A DNA stretch of 64,000 nt from the NCBI RefSeq assembly GCF_034676705.1, contig NZ_JAUCBS010000009.1:124001-188000 (forward strand), in the 5' to 3' direction. The translations under genes were made by a program, and so were the position numbers. The DNA comes from Gemmobacter sp. (lineage in GTDB: Bacteria; Pseudomonadota; Alphaproteobacteria; Rhodobacterales; Rhodobacteraceae). Below, one piece after another: positions 8,555 through 16,426 of the stretch; position 1 is the first letter of the stretch, and every line of letters starts with the position of its first letter. The notes beneath the pieces were generated by a model. The model searched no databases. It was not told where the DNA came from and saw only the letters and a list, made by a program, of their open reading frames with translations.

Positions 8555-9295
8555 ATGTTGGTAAAGCAGGCGGCTAACGTTCTGGAATTGCTGGAATATT
8601 TCGCGCGCCGCCGACGTCCGGCCACCTTGGCCGAGATTTCGGACGATCTGGCCTGGCCGCGATCCAGCACGTTCAACCTGGTGGGCACGCTGGCGGAACG
8701 CGGCTATCTCTATGAACCCCGGCTGCGCGCGGGCTATTACCCCACCCAGCGCTGGCACAGCGTGCTGCACGACATCGGCGGCGCCGACCCCCTGCCGGAC
8801 GAGGTGGTGGACCTGGCCAATGCCGTGGCCGCCGAAACGCGCGAGACGACGGCGATTGCCACCCCGAACGGCCTGCATGCCATGTTCGTGCATGTGGTCG
8901 AATCCGACCAGCCCATCCGCTATTCCGTGCAGGTGGGCGGGCGGGTGCCCATCCATGCCAGTTCGGCCGGCCGCGCCCTGCTGGCCCAGATGACCGCCGA
9001 TGAACGGCAGGCGATCTATCGCCGGATCAAGTGGATGCGGTTTTCCGACACCACCCCCCTGAGCGGCGAGGTGATCGAGGCAGAGCTGACCGCCGCCGAC
9101 CGGCGCGGCTACCACCAGAGCAACGCGGAATATATCGCCGATCTGGCCGGTCTGGCCTTTGCCCTGCCGGTGCCGCATCGTCGGCTGTCGCTGGTCGTGG
9201 CGGGGCCGGTGTCGCGCTGCCTGTCGCGGCGGGTGGAAATTGCCGGCGCGATCCGCCGGGGTCTGGTGCGCCATGGGCTGTCCATTGCAGGCTGA
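8555..9295 (+). CDS. IclR-family transcriptional regulator
   Basis: A 246-residue IclR regulator from the ATG at 8555. The N-terminal winged helix (VLELLEYFARRRRPATLAEI, then WPRSSTFNLVGTL) is followed by the GAF-like effector domain with VGGRVPIHASSAGRALLAQM, the usual IclR signature region. It diverges from the peptide-type ABC operon and probably controls it in response to the imported ligand or a metabolite. Upstream in-frame residues (from TTG 8405) lack family similarity, so the shorter start is preferred. The ribosome binding site is weak. Confidence 0.9.
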   Translation: MLVKQAANVLELLEYFARRRRPATLAEISDDLAWPRSSTFNLVGTLAERGYLYEPRLRAGYYPTQRWHSVLHDIGGADPLPDEVVDLANAVAAETRETTAIATPNGLHAMFVHVVESDQPIRYSVQVGGRVPIHASSAGRALLAQMTADERQAIYRRIKWMRFSDTTPLSGEVIEAELTAADRRGYHQSNAEYIADLAGLAFALPVPHRRLSLVVAGPVSRCLSRRVEIAGAIRRGLVRHGLSIAG

Positions 9296-9409
9296 CCCCG
9301 CGGGGGGGTTGCAGCGCGGGCCGGATCGGGCATGCTGGTGGGCATCGCTGGCAGGCGCCGTGCCGGGAATCGGTGCGGCCCCCCGCCGGTCGGCAGGTGG
9401 AGACGCGGG

Positions 9410-10234
9410 ATGACCCTTGGCCCCGACAGCATAGGCCCGATGACCGTGGCGCGCGGCCTGCCGCCGGTGCGCGCCTTTGCCGACATGCAGGCCCTGCCCG
9501 ATGCCGTGGTCGCGATCGAGGCGCAGCACGACGATGGCCGCCTGTCCTGGAACATGCACTGCCACGACCGGGCGCAGCTGATGCTGGCCGTGTCGCAGAC
9601 CGCCGCCGTCGATACCGCCGCCCGGCGCTGGACGCTGGCGCCGGGGCAGGCGATGTGGCTGCCCGGCGGGATCGAACATGGCGTCTCGGCCTTTCAGCCG
9701 CCGCATTTCCGGTCGCTGTATTTCCGGCCCGATGTGGCGGCCGGCCTGAGGCGCGATCCGGCGCTGGTGCGGGTGACCCCGTTCCTGGCCGAACTGGGCC
9801 GCCGCCTGGCCGGGCTGTACAACGGCGAGGGGGATCCCGCGACCTATCCGCATCTGGTGGCGCTGGTGCTGGCGGAAATCCTGGGCGGCGCCAATCCCTT
9901 GCCCGACCTGCCCAGCCCGCAGGACCGCCGCCTGCGCCAGATCTGCCGCGCGCTGCAAAGCCACCCCGGCGACCGGCGGACACTGGCCGAATGGGGCGCG
10001 GTGGTGGGCGCCAGCTGCCGCACGCTGGAACGGCTGTTCCGGCAGGAAACCGGCATGGGTTTTGCCGAATGGCGCCAGACCTGCCGGATCGGCGCCGCGC
10101 TGCCCATGTTGCAGGACCGGGTGCCGGTGCAGGTGGTGGCCTGGCAGGTGGGCTATGACAGCCCCAGCGCCTTTGCCGCCGCCTTTCGCAAGGTTACCGG
10201 CACCAGCCCCTCGGGCTATCGCCCCGATGCGTGA
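9410..10234 (+). CDS. AraC-family transcriptional regulator with cupin sensor domain
   Basis: A 274-residue AraC/XylS regulator. The N-terminal cupin holds WNMHCHDRAQLMLAV and PGQAMWLPGGIEHGV, whose His residues suit a small-ligand or metal pocket. The C-terminal double HTH holds ADWGA-type helix 1 (TLAEWGAVVGASCRTLERLF) and the classic second motif AWQVGYDSPSAFAAAFRK. AGGTGGAG (9395-9402) 7 bases before ATG 9410 decides the start. It is convergent with the PNPOx-reductase fusion gene, with 15 bp between their ends; that gene is a possible but unproven target. Confidence 0.9.
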   Translation: MTLGPDSIGPMTVARGLPPVRAFADMQALPDAVVAIEAQHDDGRLSWNMHCHDRAQLMLAVSQTAAVDTAARRWTLAPGQAMWLPGGIEHGVSAFQPPHFRSLYFRPDVAAGLRRDPALVRVTPFLAELGRRLAGLYNGEGDPATYPHLVALVLAEILGGANPLPDLPSPQDRRLRQICRALQSHPGDRRTLAEWGAVVGASCRTLERLFRQETGMGFAEWRQTCRIGAALPMLQDRVPVQVVAWQVGYDSPSAFAAAFRKVTGTSPSGYRPDA

Positions 10235-10249
10235 CAGCGTGTTCATCGC

Positions 10250-12238
10250 CTAGCAGTCCAGCACAAGGTCGCCCAGCGGGACGGCCTGGCACATCAGCAC
10301 CTGGCCGTCGCCCAGCATGGGTTCGTCGTCGCCGACATGATCGACGCTGCCGTCGATCACCTTTTGCACGCAGGACTGGCAATCGCCCATCCGGCAGGAC
10401 CACGACAGATCCACCCGGTGCCGGATCGCCAGATCCAGCAGGGTGCCGCTGGCCGGATCCCAGGTGGTGGTGATGCCCGATTTGCGGAAGGTGACGGTGC
10501 AGGGCGTGCCGCGTGCCGCCAGCGTGGCCATGGGCGCCAGCGGGCCGCCCTGGTCCTGGAACCGCTCCGACCGGATGCGCGCGGGATCGGCGCCAAGGGT
10601 GGCCAGGCCGCTTTCCAGATCCGCCATGAAGGCGTCGGGGCCGCAGATATAGATGTCGGCTTGCGCAATCGGCGCCTGCCCGGCCAGCCAGTCTGCCGTG
10701 ACACGCCCGGCCAGATCGGGGCGGTCTTCGGCGCGGGGACGGGACAGGGCGGTCCGCAGATGCACGGGCCGGCGCGCGGTGGCGGCCAGCGCGGCCACCT
10801 CGGCGGCAAAGGGGTGGTGGGCGCCATCGCGCGCGGCCTGCACGAACCACACCGGCGCGCCGGGGGTGGCGGCCAGCGCGGCCAGCATCGGCAGCAGCGG
10901 GGTGGCCCCCACCCCGGCCGCGATCAGCAACACGGGCCGGTCGCTGCCCGCATCCAGCACGAACCGCCCGCCGGGCACGCCCAGCAGCACCTCGGCCCCC
11001 GGCACCAGCCGGTCATGCAGCAGGTCCGACAGCCCCCCCGCCCCGATCCGGCGCACCGATATGCGCAGCGACCGGGCGTCGGGCTGGGCCGATACCGAAT
11101 AGCTGCGCCGCCGCGGCGGAACTGCGGGATCGTCGGGCAAGGACACGCTGACATATTGCCCCGGCGGCACTGTCGGCAGCGGCGCCTTGTCCAGCGGCCG
11201 CAGCACAAAGGACCGGATGCCGGGGCTTTCGTCCTTCACCGACAGGCAGGTGAACCGCCGCCGCCCGGTCCATGGCACCGGCCGGTCGGCCATCCAGACG
11301 CGCGACCGGGTCAGCGCCAGCGGGCAGTGAAAATAGATCTCGCGCGGGGTGATCGCCACGGCCTGCCGGGCATCGGCGGTGGGGCGGTCGGTCCAGGTGC
11401 CGTTCATCCGCACGATTTCCGCCCGCCCGGGAACCGATGCCAGCACGGCGCATTCCGCCGGGTCGGCGGGCGGCGTCACGGTGGCGACGCCTTCGGGCAA
11501 CGTCAGGCGATAGACCGCCTGATTGGATCCGGGTTCCAGCGCCAGCGGGCCTTCGCCGGTCAGGTCCACGGCGATGCCGCCATCCGCATCGGCACGGGCG
11601 ATCACGACAAAGCCGGCCTCGTCGATATAGCCTTGGGTGCCGGCCTTGGCGGTTGCGTAAACCTTGGTGCGGACCAGATCGCTTTGCTGGCCATAGATCT
11701 CGCGGATGCCATGGGCGGCCAGCAGGCGTTCATCCTCGCCGCCCTTGATCACGGGGGCGGTGCCATCGGCGGCATGGTCGGCGAAATCGGCCTTCAGCAC
11801 CGCCAGCAGATCCAGTGGGGCCCGGCGGCGCGAGGGATCCAGCCAGAATCCGGCGCGGTCAAAGGCGGTGGTGGTGGCGAATTCCACATCGCGCGGGGTC
11901 AGCGCCAGCACGCCCATCAGGCGCAGTTCGTCGGCGGGGAACAGCGCCATCAGATCGGGGCGGAACGAAACCTCGGCGCTGGCGCGGAACTTCATCACCT
12001 CGGCGCTGCCCCTGCGGACCAGCACGCAGGCCACCTGCGGATCGGCCAGGATGTTGCCGATGGTGTCCAGCCGCTTGTTGCCCATCACGTCGGGCAGCAG
12101 CAGCCGGCCATCGGGCGCCAGCCGCAGCACCGCCGGCTGCCCGCCCCGCGGCGAGACATCCAGTGCCCCCGCGGCATTGCGCGAGGCGATGAACAGCAAC
12201 GGCGCGCTTTCGACGAAGCGCCGCATCCGATCGTCCAT
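10250..12238 (-). CDS. PNPOx-like flavoprotein fused to ferredoxin reductase and 2Fe-2S ferredoxin
   Basis: A 662-residue multidomain redox protein. Residues ~1-340 are pyridoxamine-phosphate-oxidase-like (FMN-binding PPOX family), with LDVSPRGGQPAV, GNKRLDTIGNIL and the late EIYFHCPLALTRSRVW. Residues ~345-560 are an FNR-type reductase with an FAD site (RRRSYSVSAQ), an NAD(P) site (AAGVGATPLLPML) and YICGPDAFM. Residues ~570-662 are a plant-type ferredoxin with Cys615, Cys620, Cys623 and Cys650 (C-x4-C-x2-C-x26-C). It should pass electrons from NAD(P)H via FAD and 2Fe-2S to an acceptor, possibly the FMN of its own N-terminal domain. No dedicated partner gene is adjacent. The physiological substrate is unknown. 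Confidence 0.88.
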   Translation of the reverse strand: MDDRMRRFVESAPLLFIASRNAAGALDVSPRGGQPAVLRLAPDGRLLLPDVMGNKRLDTIGNILADPQVACVLVRRGSAEVMKFRASAEVSFRPDLMALFPADELRLMGVLALTPRDVEFATTTAFDRAGFWLDPSRRRAPLDLLAVLKADFADHAADGTAPVIKGGEDERLLAAHGIREIYGQQSDLVRTKVYATAKAGTQGYIDEAGFVVIARADADGGIAVDLTGEGPLALEPGSNQAVYRLTLPEGVATVTPPADPAECAVLASVPGRAEIVRMNGTWTDRPTADARQAVAITPREIYFHCPLALTRSRVWMADRPVPWTGRRRFTCLSVKDESPGIRSFVLRPLDKAPLPTVPPGQYVSVSLPDDPAVPPRRRSYSVSAQPDARSLRISVRRIGAGGLSDLLHDRLVPGAEVLLGVPGGRFVLDAGSDRPVLLIAAGVGATPLLPMLAALAATPGAPVWFVQAARDGAHHPFAAEVAALAATARRPVHLRTALSRPRAEDRPDLAGRVTADWLAGQAPIAQADIYICGPDAFMADLESGLATLGADPARIRSERFQDQGGPLAPMATLAARGTPCTVTFRKSGITTTWDPASGTLLDLAIRHRVDLSWSCRMGDCQSCVQKVIDGSVDHVGDDEPMLGDGQVLMCQAVPLGDLVLDC

Positions 12239-12361
12239 TCCCGAACTCCGGCTTTGGTGTGGCTGGGGTCAGCCTAGCCGCTGGCCGGGATCAGGGGGGC
12301 GAAAGGGCGCGCGCGAATCCGACAAGCACTGTCGCAAATCCGTCATGCCGGGGGGCAGGGG

Positions 12362-13606
12362 TCACGATCTGGCGGACACCACGGCAAAGGCCAGCCGGAC
12401 GCGCACGCGGCCCCCGTCGGTCTGGCGGGTCAGGCCAACGCCCATCGCCGCCGCCAGCCCGCCAATGATCGACAGCCCCAGCCCCTGCCCGCGCGATCCG
12501 GGGCCACGGGCAAAGCGCGCATCGGGCAGCCGGGCGTCATCGGCGGGGTTTTCGATGGTCAGCCCACCATCGGCCCGCAGCCGCACCTGCACCTCGCCGG
12601 TGCCATGGTCCAGCGCGTTTTCCAGCAGGTTGCGCAGCAGGATGGCCAGCGCATCGGCATCGGCGGCAACGGTCAGGGCGGACAGGTCGCCATCGTCAAA
12701 GCGGATGGGGCGCGGCGCGGTCGGGCGCATCTCGTCCAGCAGCAGGTGCAGCACGCGCACCAGATCGGCCGGGCCACGGCCGATGCCGACGCCTGCCTCG
12801 ATCCGGGCCAGCTGCAACAGCCGGTCCACGCGGCGGGTCAGGCTGTCGATCAGCGTCACGGCGGCGGCGGCATCGCGGTCGGCCGACAGATCCAGCCGCG
12901 CGCGGATGGCGGCCAGCGGGGTGCGCAGTTCATGCGCGGCATTGGCGACGAAATCGCGCTCTGCCTGCCGCATGGCGCCGATACGCGCCAGATAGCCGTC
13001 CAGCGCCTGCACCAGCGGCAGCAGTTCCTGCGGCAGGCCGGTGGCGATGACAGGCGACAGGTCGTCCGGCGCCCGCCCGGCCACCGACCCGGCCTGCGCG
13101 GCCACCGGCGCCGTCGCCTCGGCCACGCTGCGCCGCAGGCCCCACAGCAGCAGTGCCACCAGCGGCAGCGTCAGCGCCAGAAAGGCTGCGGCCGCCTCGA
13201 ACATCTCCTCGCGGCGCCAGCTGGTGGCGTGGGCGGCCTCGATCACCGCGCCTTCGGCGCTGTGGCGCAGGATGCGCCAGCCGGGGGCATCGTGGAACCC
13301 GTCGGCGGCCAGCGCGGGCCAGGGCGCAGGCGTGGGCGGGCCATCGGCGGGCAGAATGCGCAGCACCCGTTCGCCATCGTTGGTCTGCACGCCCAGATTG
13401 CGCGGAATCGTCCCCTGTGCCGTATCCAGATACAGCACCGTCGTTTCGACCAGGGCCTGCAATTCCTCGTCGAACATCTCCTTCATTTCGTGGTTCAGCA
13501 CCAGCACCGACAGCAGAACGGTCGCCAGCCAGCCGCCCACGACCAGCGCCAGCACCCGCCGCGTCAGCCGCCCGCGCAGCGACCATGGCCGCTCCTGAAC
13601 CGTCAT
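12362..13606 (-). CDS. Sensor histidine kinase (QseC/PmrB-like)
   Basis: A 414-residue membrane kinase. It has a transmembrane helix near residues 17-37, a periplasmic sensor of ~100 residues and a second helix near 138-156. The H box is FVANAAHELRTPLAAI, the N box LLRNLLENALDHG and the G box GPGSRGQGLGLSII. It overlaps the response-regulator gene by 4 bp (ATGA), so the pair is one operon. The neighbouring eptA-dgkA operon on the other strand implies a PmrAB-like role: sensing envelope stress, cationic peptides or metals and modifying lipid A. The signal itself cannot be read from the sequence. Confidence 0.92.
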   Translation of the reverse strand: MTVQERPWSLRGRLTRRVLALVVGGWLATVLLSVLVLNHEMKEMFDEELQALVETTVLYLDTAQGTIPRNLGVQTNDGERVLRILPADGPPTPAPWPALAADGFHDAPGWRILRHSAEGAVIEAAHATSWRREEMFEAAAAFLALTLPLVALLLWGLRRSVAEATAPVAAQAGSVAGRAPDDLSPVIATGLPQELLPLVQALDGYLARIGAMRQAERDFVANAAHELRTPLAAIRARLDLSADRDAAAAVTLIDSLTRRVDRLLQLARIEAGVGIGRGPADLVRVLHLLLDEMRPTAPRPIRFDDGDLSALTVAADADALAILLRNLLENALDHGTGEVQVRLRADGGLTIENPADDARLPDARFARGPGSRGQGLGLSIIGGLAAAMGVGLTRQTDGGRVRVRLAFAVVSARS

Positions 13607-14256
13607 GGCACGACATAACCAAGGCCGCGCCGCGTCTCGATCACGCCGGGCCCCAGTTTCTGCCGCAGGCGCGAGACATAGACCTCGACCGCATTGCCCT
13701 CGACCAGGGTGTCAAAGGCATAAAGCGCATCTTCCAGCGCGGGCTTGGGCAGGACGCGGCCCCGGGCGCCCAGCAGCGTGTCGAACAGCGCCCATTCCCG
13801 CGCGGTCAGCCGGATTTCCTGCCCCTGCTGCCAGATGCGGCCGGCGGCGCGGTCCACCTCCAGCCCGGCCAGTTGCAGGCGGGTTTCCGGGATGCCCTGT
13901 GCGCGGCGGGCATGGGCGCGGATGCGGGCCGACAGTTCGCGCAGGTCAAAGGGTTTGACCACATAGTCATCCGCCCCGGCATCCAGCCCGGCGATGCGGT
14001 CGCTGATCTGGTCGCGGGCGGTCGCGATCAGGACCGGGGTGCGGTCGCCGGCGCGGCGGCGGGCCTTCAGCACCTCCAGCCCCGATCCGTCGGGCAGGCC
14101 AAGGTCCAGGATGACGCAGGCATAATCGGCCACCGCCATCGCCTCGGTCGCGGTGGCGGCATCGGGGGCGTGGTCCACGGCATGGCCTTCGGCCCGCAGG
14201 AACCGCAGGACCGACCGGGCCAGTTCGGGGGTGTCTTCGACAAGCAGCAGGCGCAT
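13603..14256 (-). CDS. OmpR-family response regulator (QseB/PmrA-like)
   Basis: A 217-residue response regulator. The receiver domain holds acidic residues at Glu7/Asp8, phospho-acceptor Asp51 in VILDLGLPDG and Lys101 in VVKPFDLREL. The C-terminal winged helix has LTAREWALFDTLL, VEVYVSRLRQKLG and ends GLGYVVP. It is encoded just upstream of its kinase and diverges from eptA, with 131 bp between them. Direct repeats in that gap (14305-14324) are the expected binding pattern for this regulator class. Confidence 0.93.
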   Translation of the reverse strand: MRLLLVEDTPELARSVLRFLRAEGHAVDHAPDAATATEAMAVADYACVILDLGLPDGSGLEVLKARRRAGDRTPVLIATARDQISDRIAGLDAGADDYVVKPFDLRELSARIRAHARRAQGIPETRLQLAGLEVDRAAGRIWQQGQEIRLTAREWALFDTLLGARGRVLPKPALEDALYAFDTLVEGNAVEVYVSRLRQKLGPGVIETRRGLGYVVP

Positions 14257-14304
14257 GGACCAGTCCTAGCGCATCGCGCCGGCCGGCGGATAGGCCCCTT
14301 TGCT

Positions 14305-14324
14305 GCAAGGTTGCCGCAAGGTTG
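14305..14324 (+). promoter_or_regulatory. GCAAGGTTG direct repeat, 11-bp period (OmpR-class regulator box)
   Basis: GCAAGGTTG occurs perfectly twice, at 14305-14313 and 14316-14324, one helical turn apart. Tandem half-sites with 11-bp period are the characteristic target of OmpR/PmrA/QseB-type regulators. The site lies between the response regulator gene and eptA, 64 bp before the eptA start, so it fits direct control of eptA and perhaps autoregulation of the divergent operon. Confidence 0.65.
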
Positions 14325-14387
14325 ATGCGCCACAAGCGGCCGAAAGCAACCCGAACAGGCGGCCGCACAGGGCCGCGCCACAGGACC

Positions 14388-16031
14388 ATGACATCCCCAG
14401 ACATTCCCCGCACGGGCCCACGGCGCCCGGTCGTTTCGCATCTGACCCTGAACCTGCTGGTTGCGGGCTGGATCCTTGTCGCGCTCAACGCTGGTTTCTG
14501 GTCGCGGCTGGGGGCAACCTTCCGCGGCGATCCGGTGCAGACGGGGCTGTTCGGGCTGGCCGTGCTGGCGCTGACGGTGCTGTTGCTGGAACTGCTGGGC
14601 CCCGGCCGGCTGCAACGCCCGGTGGCCGCGGCGCTGATCCTGATCGCGGCCGCCGCCAGCTATTATGAGCGCACATTCGGCGTACTGATCGACCGCGAGA
14701 TGGTGCGCAACGTGTTCGAGACGACGGTCACGGAATCCCGCCATCTGGTCACGCTGCACATGATTGCGACCATCGGCCTGACCGGCGTGCTGCCGGCGGC
14801 GCTGGTGTTCTGGCCCCGCGTCAGCCGCCGCAGCCCGCTGCACCAGCTGTGGCGCTGGCCGCTGGGGGCGGGGCTGTCGCTGCTGGTGATGCTGGGCGGG
14901 CTTTTGGGCGACTACAAGGCATTTTCGGCGGTGCTGCGCGAACGCCACGACCTGATGGGCAGCTATCAGCCGGGTGCCACCGTGGCGGCCGCCTATCGGT
15001 TCGGGCAGGAACAATGGAAGACGGCCGATCCCGTCGCGCGCCCGATCGCCACCGATGCGGTGCGGGGGCGGCGGCTGGCGGCGGCGGACAAGCCGGTGCT
15101 GCTGGTGCTGTTCGTGGGCGAAACCGCGCGGGCGCAGAACTTTGGCCTGAGCGGTTATGCCCGCAACACCACCCCGCGGCTGGCGGCGCAAACGGGCGTG
15201 ATCAACTTTGCCGATGTCACGGCCTGCGGCACCTCGACGGCGGTGTCGGTGCCCTGCATGTTCTCGGCCCTGCCGCAGGCCGGCTATGCGCGTGACGCCG
15301 TGCTGTCGCAGGAAAACCTGCTGGACGTGCTGGCCCGCGCCGGCTTTGCCGTGCGCTGGGTCGACAACAACACCGGCGATCAGAAGGTCGCCACCCGCAC
15401 CGGCTGGACCCGGGTGGATGCCACGCTGGACCCCGCCGCCTGCACCACCGAATGCACCGACGAAATCTTTCTGCCGGTGATCCGGCAGACGCTGGACAAG
15501 ATCAGCGCCGATACGGTCCTTGTGTTGCACATGATCGGCAATCACGGGCCGGCCTATCACCTGCGCTATCCGCAGGACCGCGCGGTCTTTCAGCCCGATT
15601 GCCGGACGGTGCAGTTTTCCGACTGCACGACGGCGGAAATCGTGAATGCCTATGACAATGCGATTCTGGAAACCGACTTCGTGCTGTCGCGCAGCATCGA
15701 GATGCTGGCGGCCAGCGACCGGGCGCAAGGGGCGCTGCTGTATCTGTCGGACCATGGCGAGTCGCTGGGGGAAAACGGCCTGTATCTGCATGCCGCCCCG
15801 CGGTTCATGGCGCCCGAGGAACAGACGAAGGTGCCCATGCTGTGGTGGATGGCCGATGGATTTCGCCAGGCGATGGGGCTGGACGATGCCTGCCTGCACG
15901 CCCGTGCCGCCCGGCCCGCCAGCCATGACAACCTGTTCCACAGCGTGCTTGGCCTGCTGGACGTCACCACGCGGGCCCGCGATCCGGCGCTGGATCTGAC
16001 CGATGGCTGCCGGCCGGGGGAGGCAAGCTGA
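14388..16031 (+). CDS. eptA: Phosphoethanolamine-lipid A transferase EptA
   Basis: A 547-residue inner-membrane enzyme that moves phosphoethanolamine from phosphatidylethanolamine to lipid A, lowering negative surface charge and sensitivity to cationic peptides. Five N-terminal membrane helices (up to about residue 180) are followed by the periplasmic sulfatase-like domain: FVGETARAQNFGLSGY (metal Glu), CGTSTAVSVPCMFS (acceptor Thr), HMIGNHGPAYHLRYP and LSDHGESLGENG (metal Asp/His). ATG 14388 gives the usual length and N-terminus; in-frame starts at 14322/14325 would overlap the regulator box. The stop overlaps the dgkA start (TGATG). Confidence 0.93.
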   Translation: MTSPDIPRTGPRRPVVSHLTLNLLVAGWILVALNAGFWSRLGATFRGDPVQTGLFGLAVLALTVLLLELLGPGRLQRPVAAALILIAAAASYYERTFGVLIDREMVRNVFETTVTESRHLVTLHMIATIGLTGVLPAALVFWPRVSRRSPLHQLWRWPLGAGLSLLVMLGGLLGDYKAFSAVLRERHDLMGSYQPGATVAAAYRFGQEQWKTADPVARPIATDAVRGRRLAAADKPVLLVLFVGETARAQNFGLSGYARNTTPRLAAQTGVINFADVTACGTSTAVSVPCMFSALPQAGYARDAVLSQENLLDVLARAGFAVRWVDNNTGDQKVATRTGWTRVDATLDPAACTTECTDEIFLPVIRQTLDKISADTVLVLHMIGNHGPAYHLRYPQDRAVFQPDCRTVQFSDCTTAEIVNAYDNAILETDFVLSRSIEMLAASDRAQGALLYLSDHGESLGENGLYLHAAPRFMAPEEQTKVPMLWWMADGFRQAMGLDDACLHARAARPASHDNLFHSVLGLLDVTTRARDPALDLTDGCRPGEAS

Positions 16032-16426
16032 TGGCGCGTGAAACCCCCGCCGAACGGGCGCAGATCATTCCTCCACGCGCCGGACTGCTGCATGTCGTCG
16101 ATGCGGCCGGCTATTCGCTGGCCGGTCTGCGCCGCCTGCTGGCCGAAACCGCCGCCCGGCTGGAACTGCTGGGCGCCCTGCTGGTGGCGGTCGGCTTTGT
16201 CTGGCATGGGGCGGCGGCCTGGCACTGGCTGGCGGCGGGCGTGCTGTTCGCGCTTGTCCTGGCGGCCGAGGCGCTGAACACCGCCATCGAGGTGCTGACC
16301 GACCGCATTTCCCCCGAATGGTCGCAGACGGCGAAAGAGGCCAAGGATCTGGGGTCGTTTGCGGTGGGCGTGCTGCTGGTGGCGACCGGCGGGTTCGTCG
16401 GGCTGGTGCTGGCCGGGCTTATCTAG
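16031..16426 (+). CDS. dgkA: Diacylglycerol kinase DgkA
   Basis: A 131-residue integral membrane kinase with three predicted helices. The conserved AEALNTAIEVLTDRIS and AKEAKDLGSFAVG segments carry the catalytic and metal-binding Glu/Asn residues of the family. It phosphorylates diacylglycerol to phosphatidic acid. Its coupling to eptA through a one-base overlap makes functional sense, because EptA releases diacylglycerol each time it uses phosphatidylethanolamine. The 3' end overlaps the convergent LysR/TrpD2 fusion gene by 8 bp. Confidence 0.94.
   Translation: MARETPAERAQIIPPRAGLLHVVDAAGYSLAGLRRLLAETAARLELLGALLVAVGFVWHGAAAWHWLAAGVLFALVLAAEALNTAIEVLTDRISPEWSQTAKEAKDLGSFAVGVLLVATGGFVGLVLAGLI

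Noticed and set aside
14067..15941. Long minus-strand open frame opposite eptA
   Set aside because: Low-complexity His/Gln/Arg composition, no family features; antisense shadow of eptA. The same applies to frames opposite the TonB receptor (18004-19830) and the monooxygenase-cluster binding protein (28378-30888).
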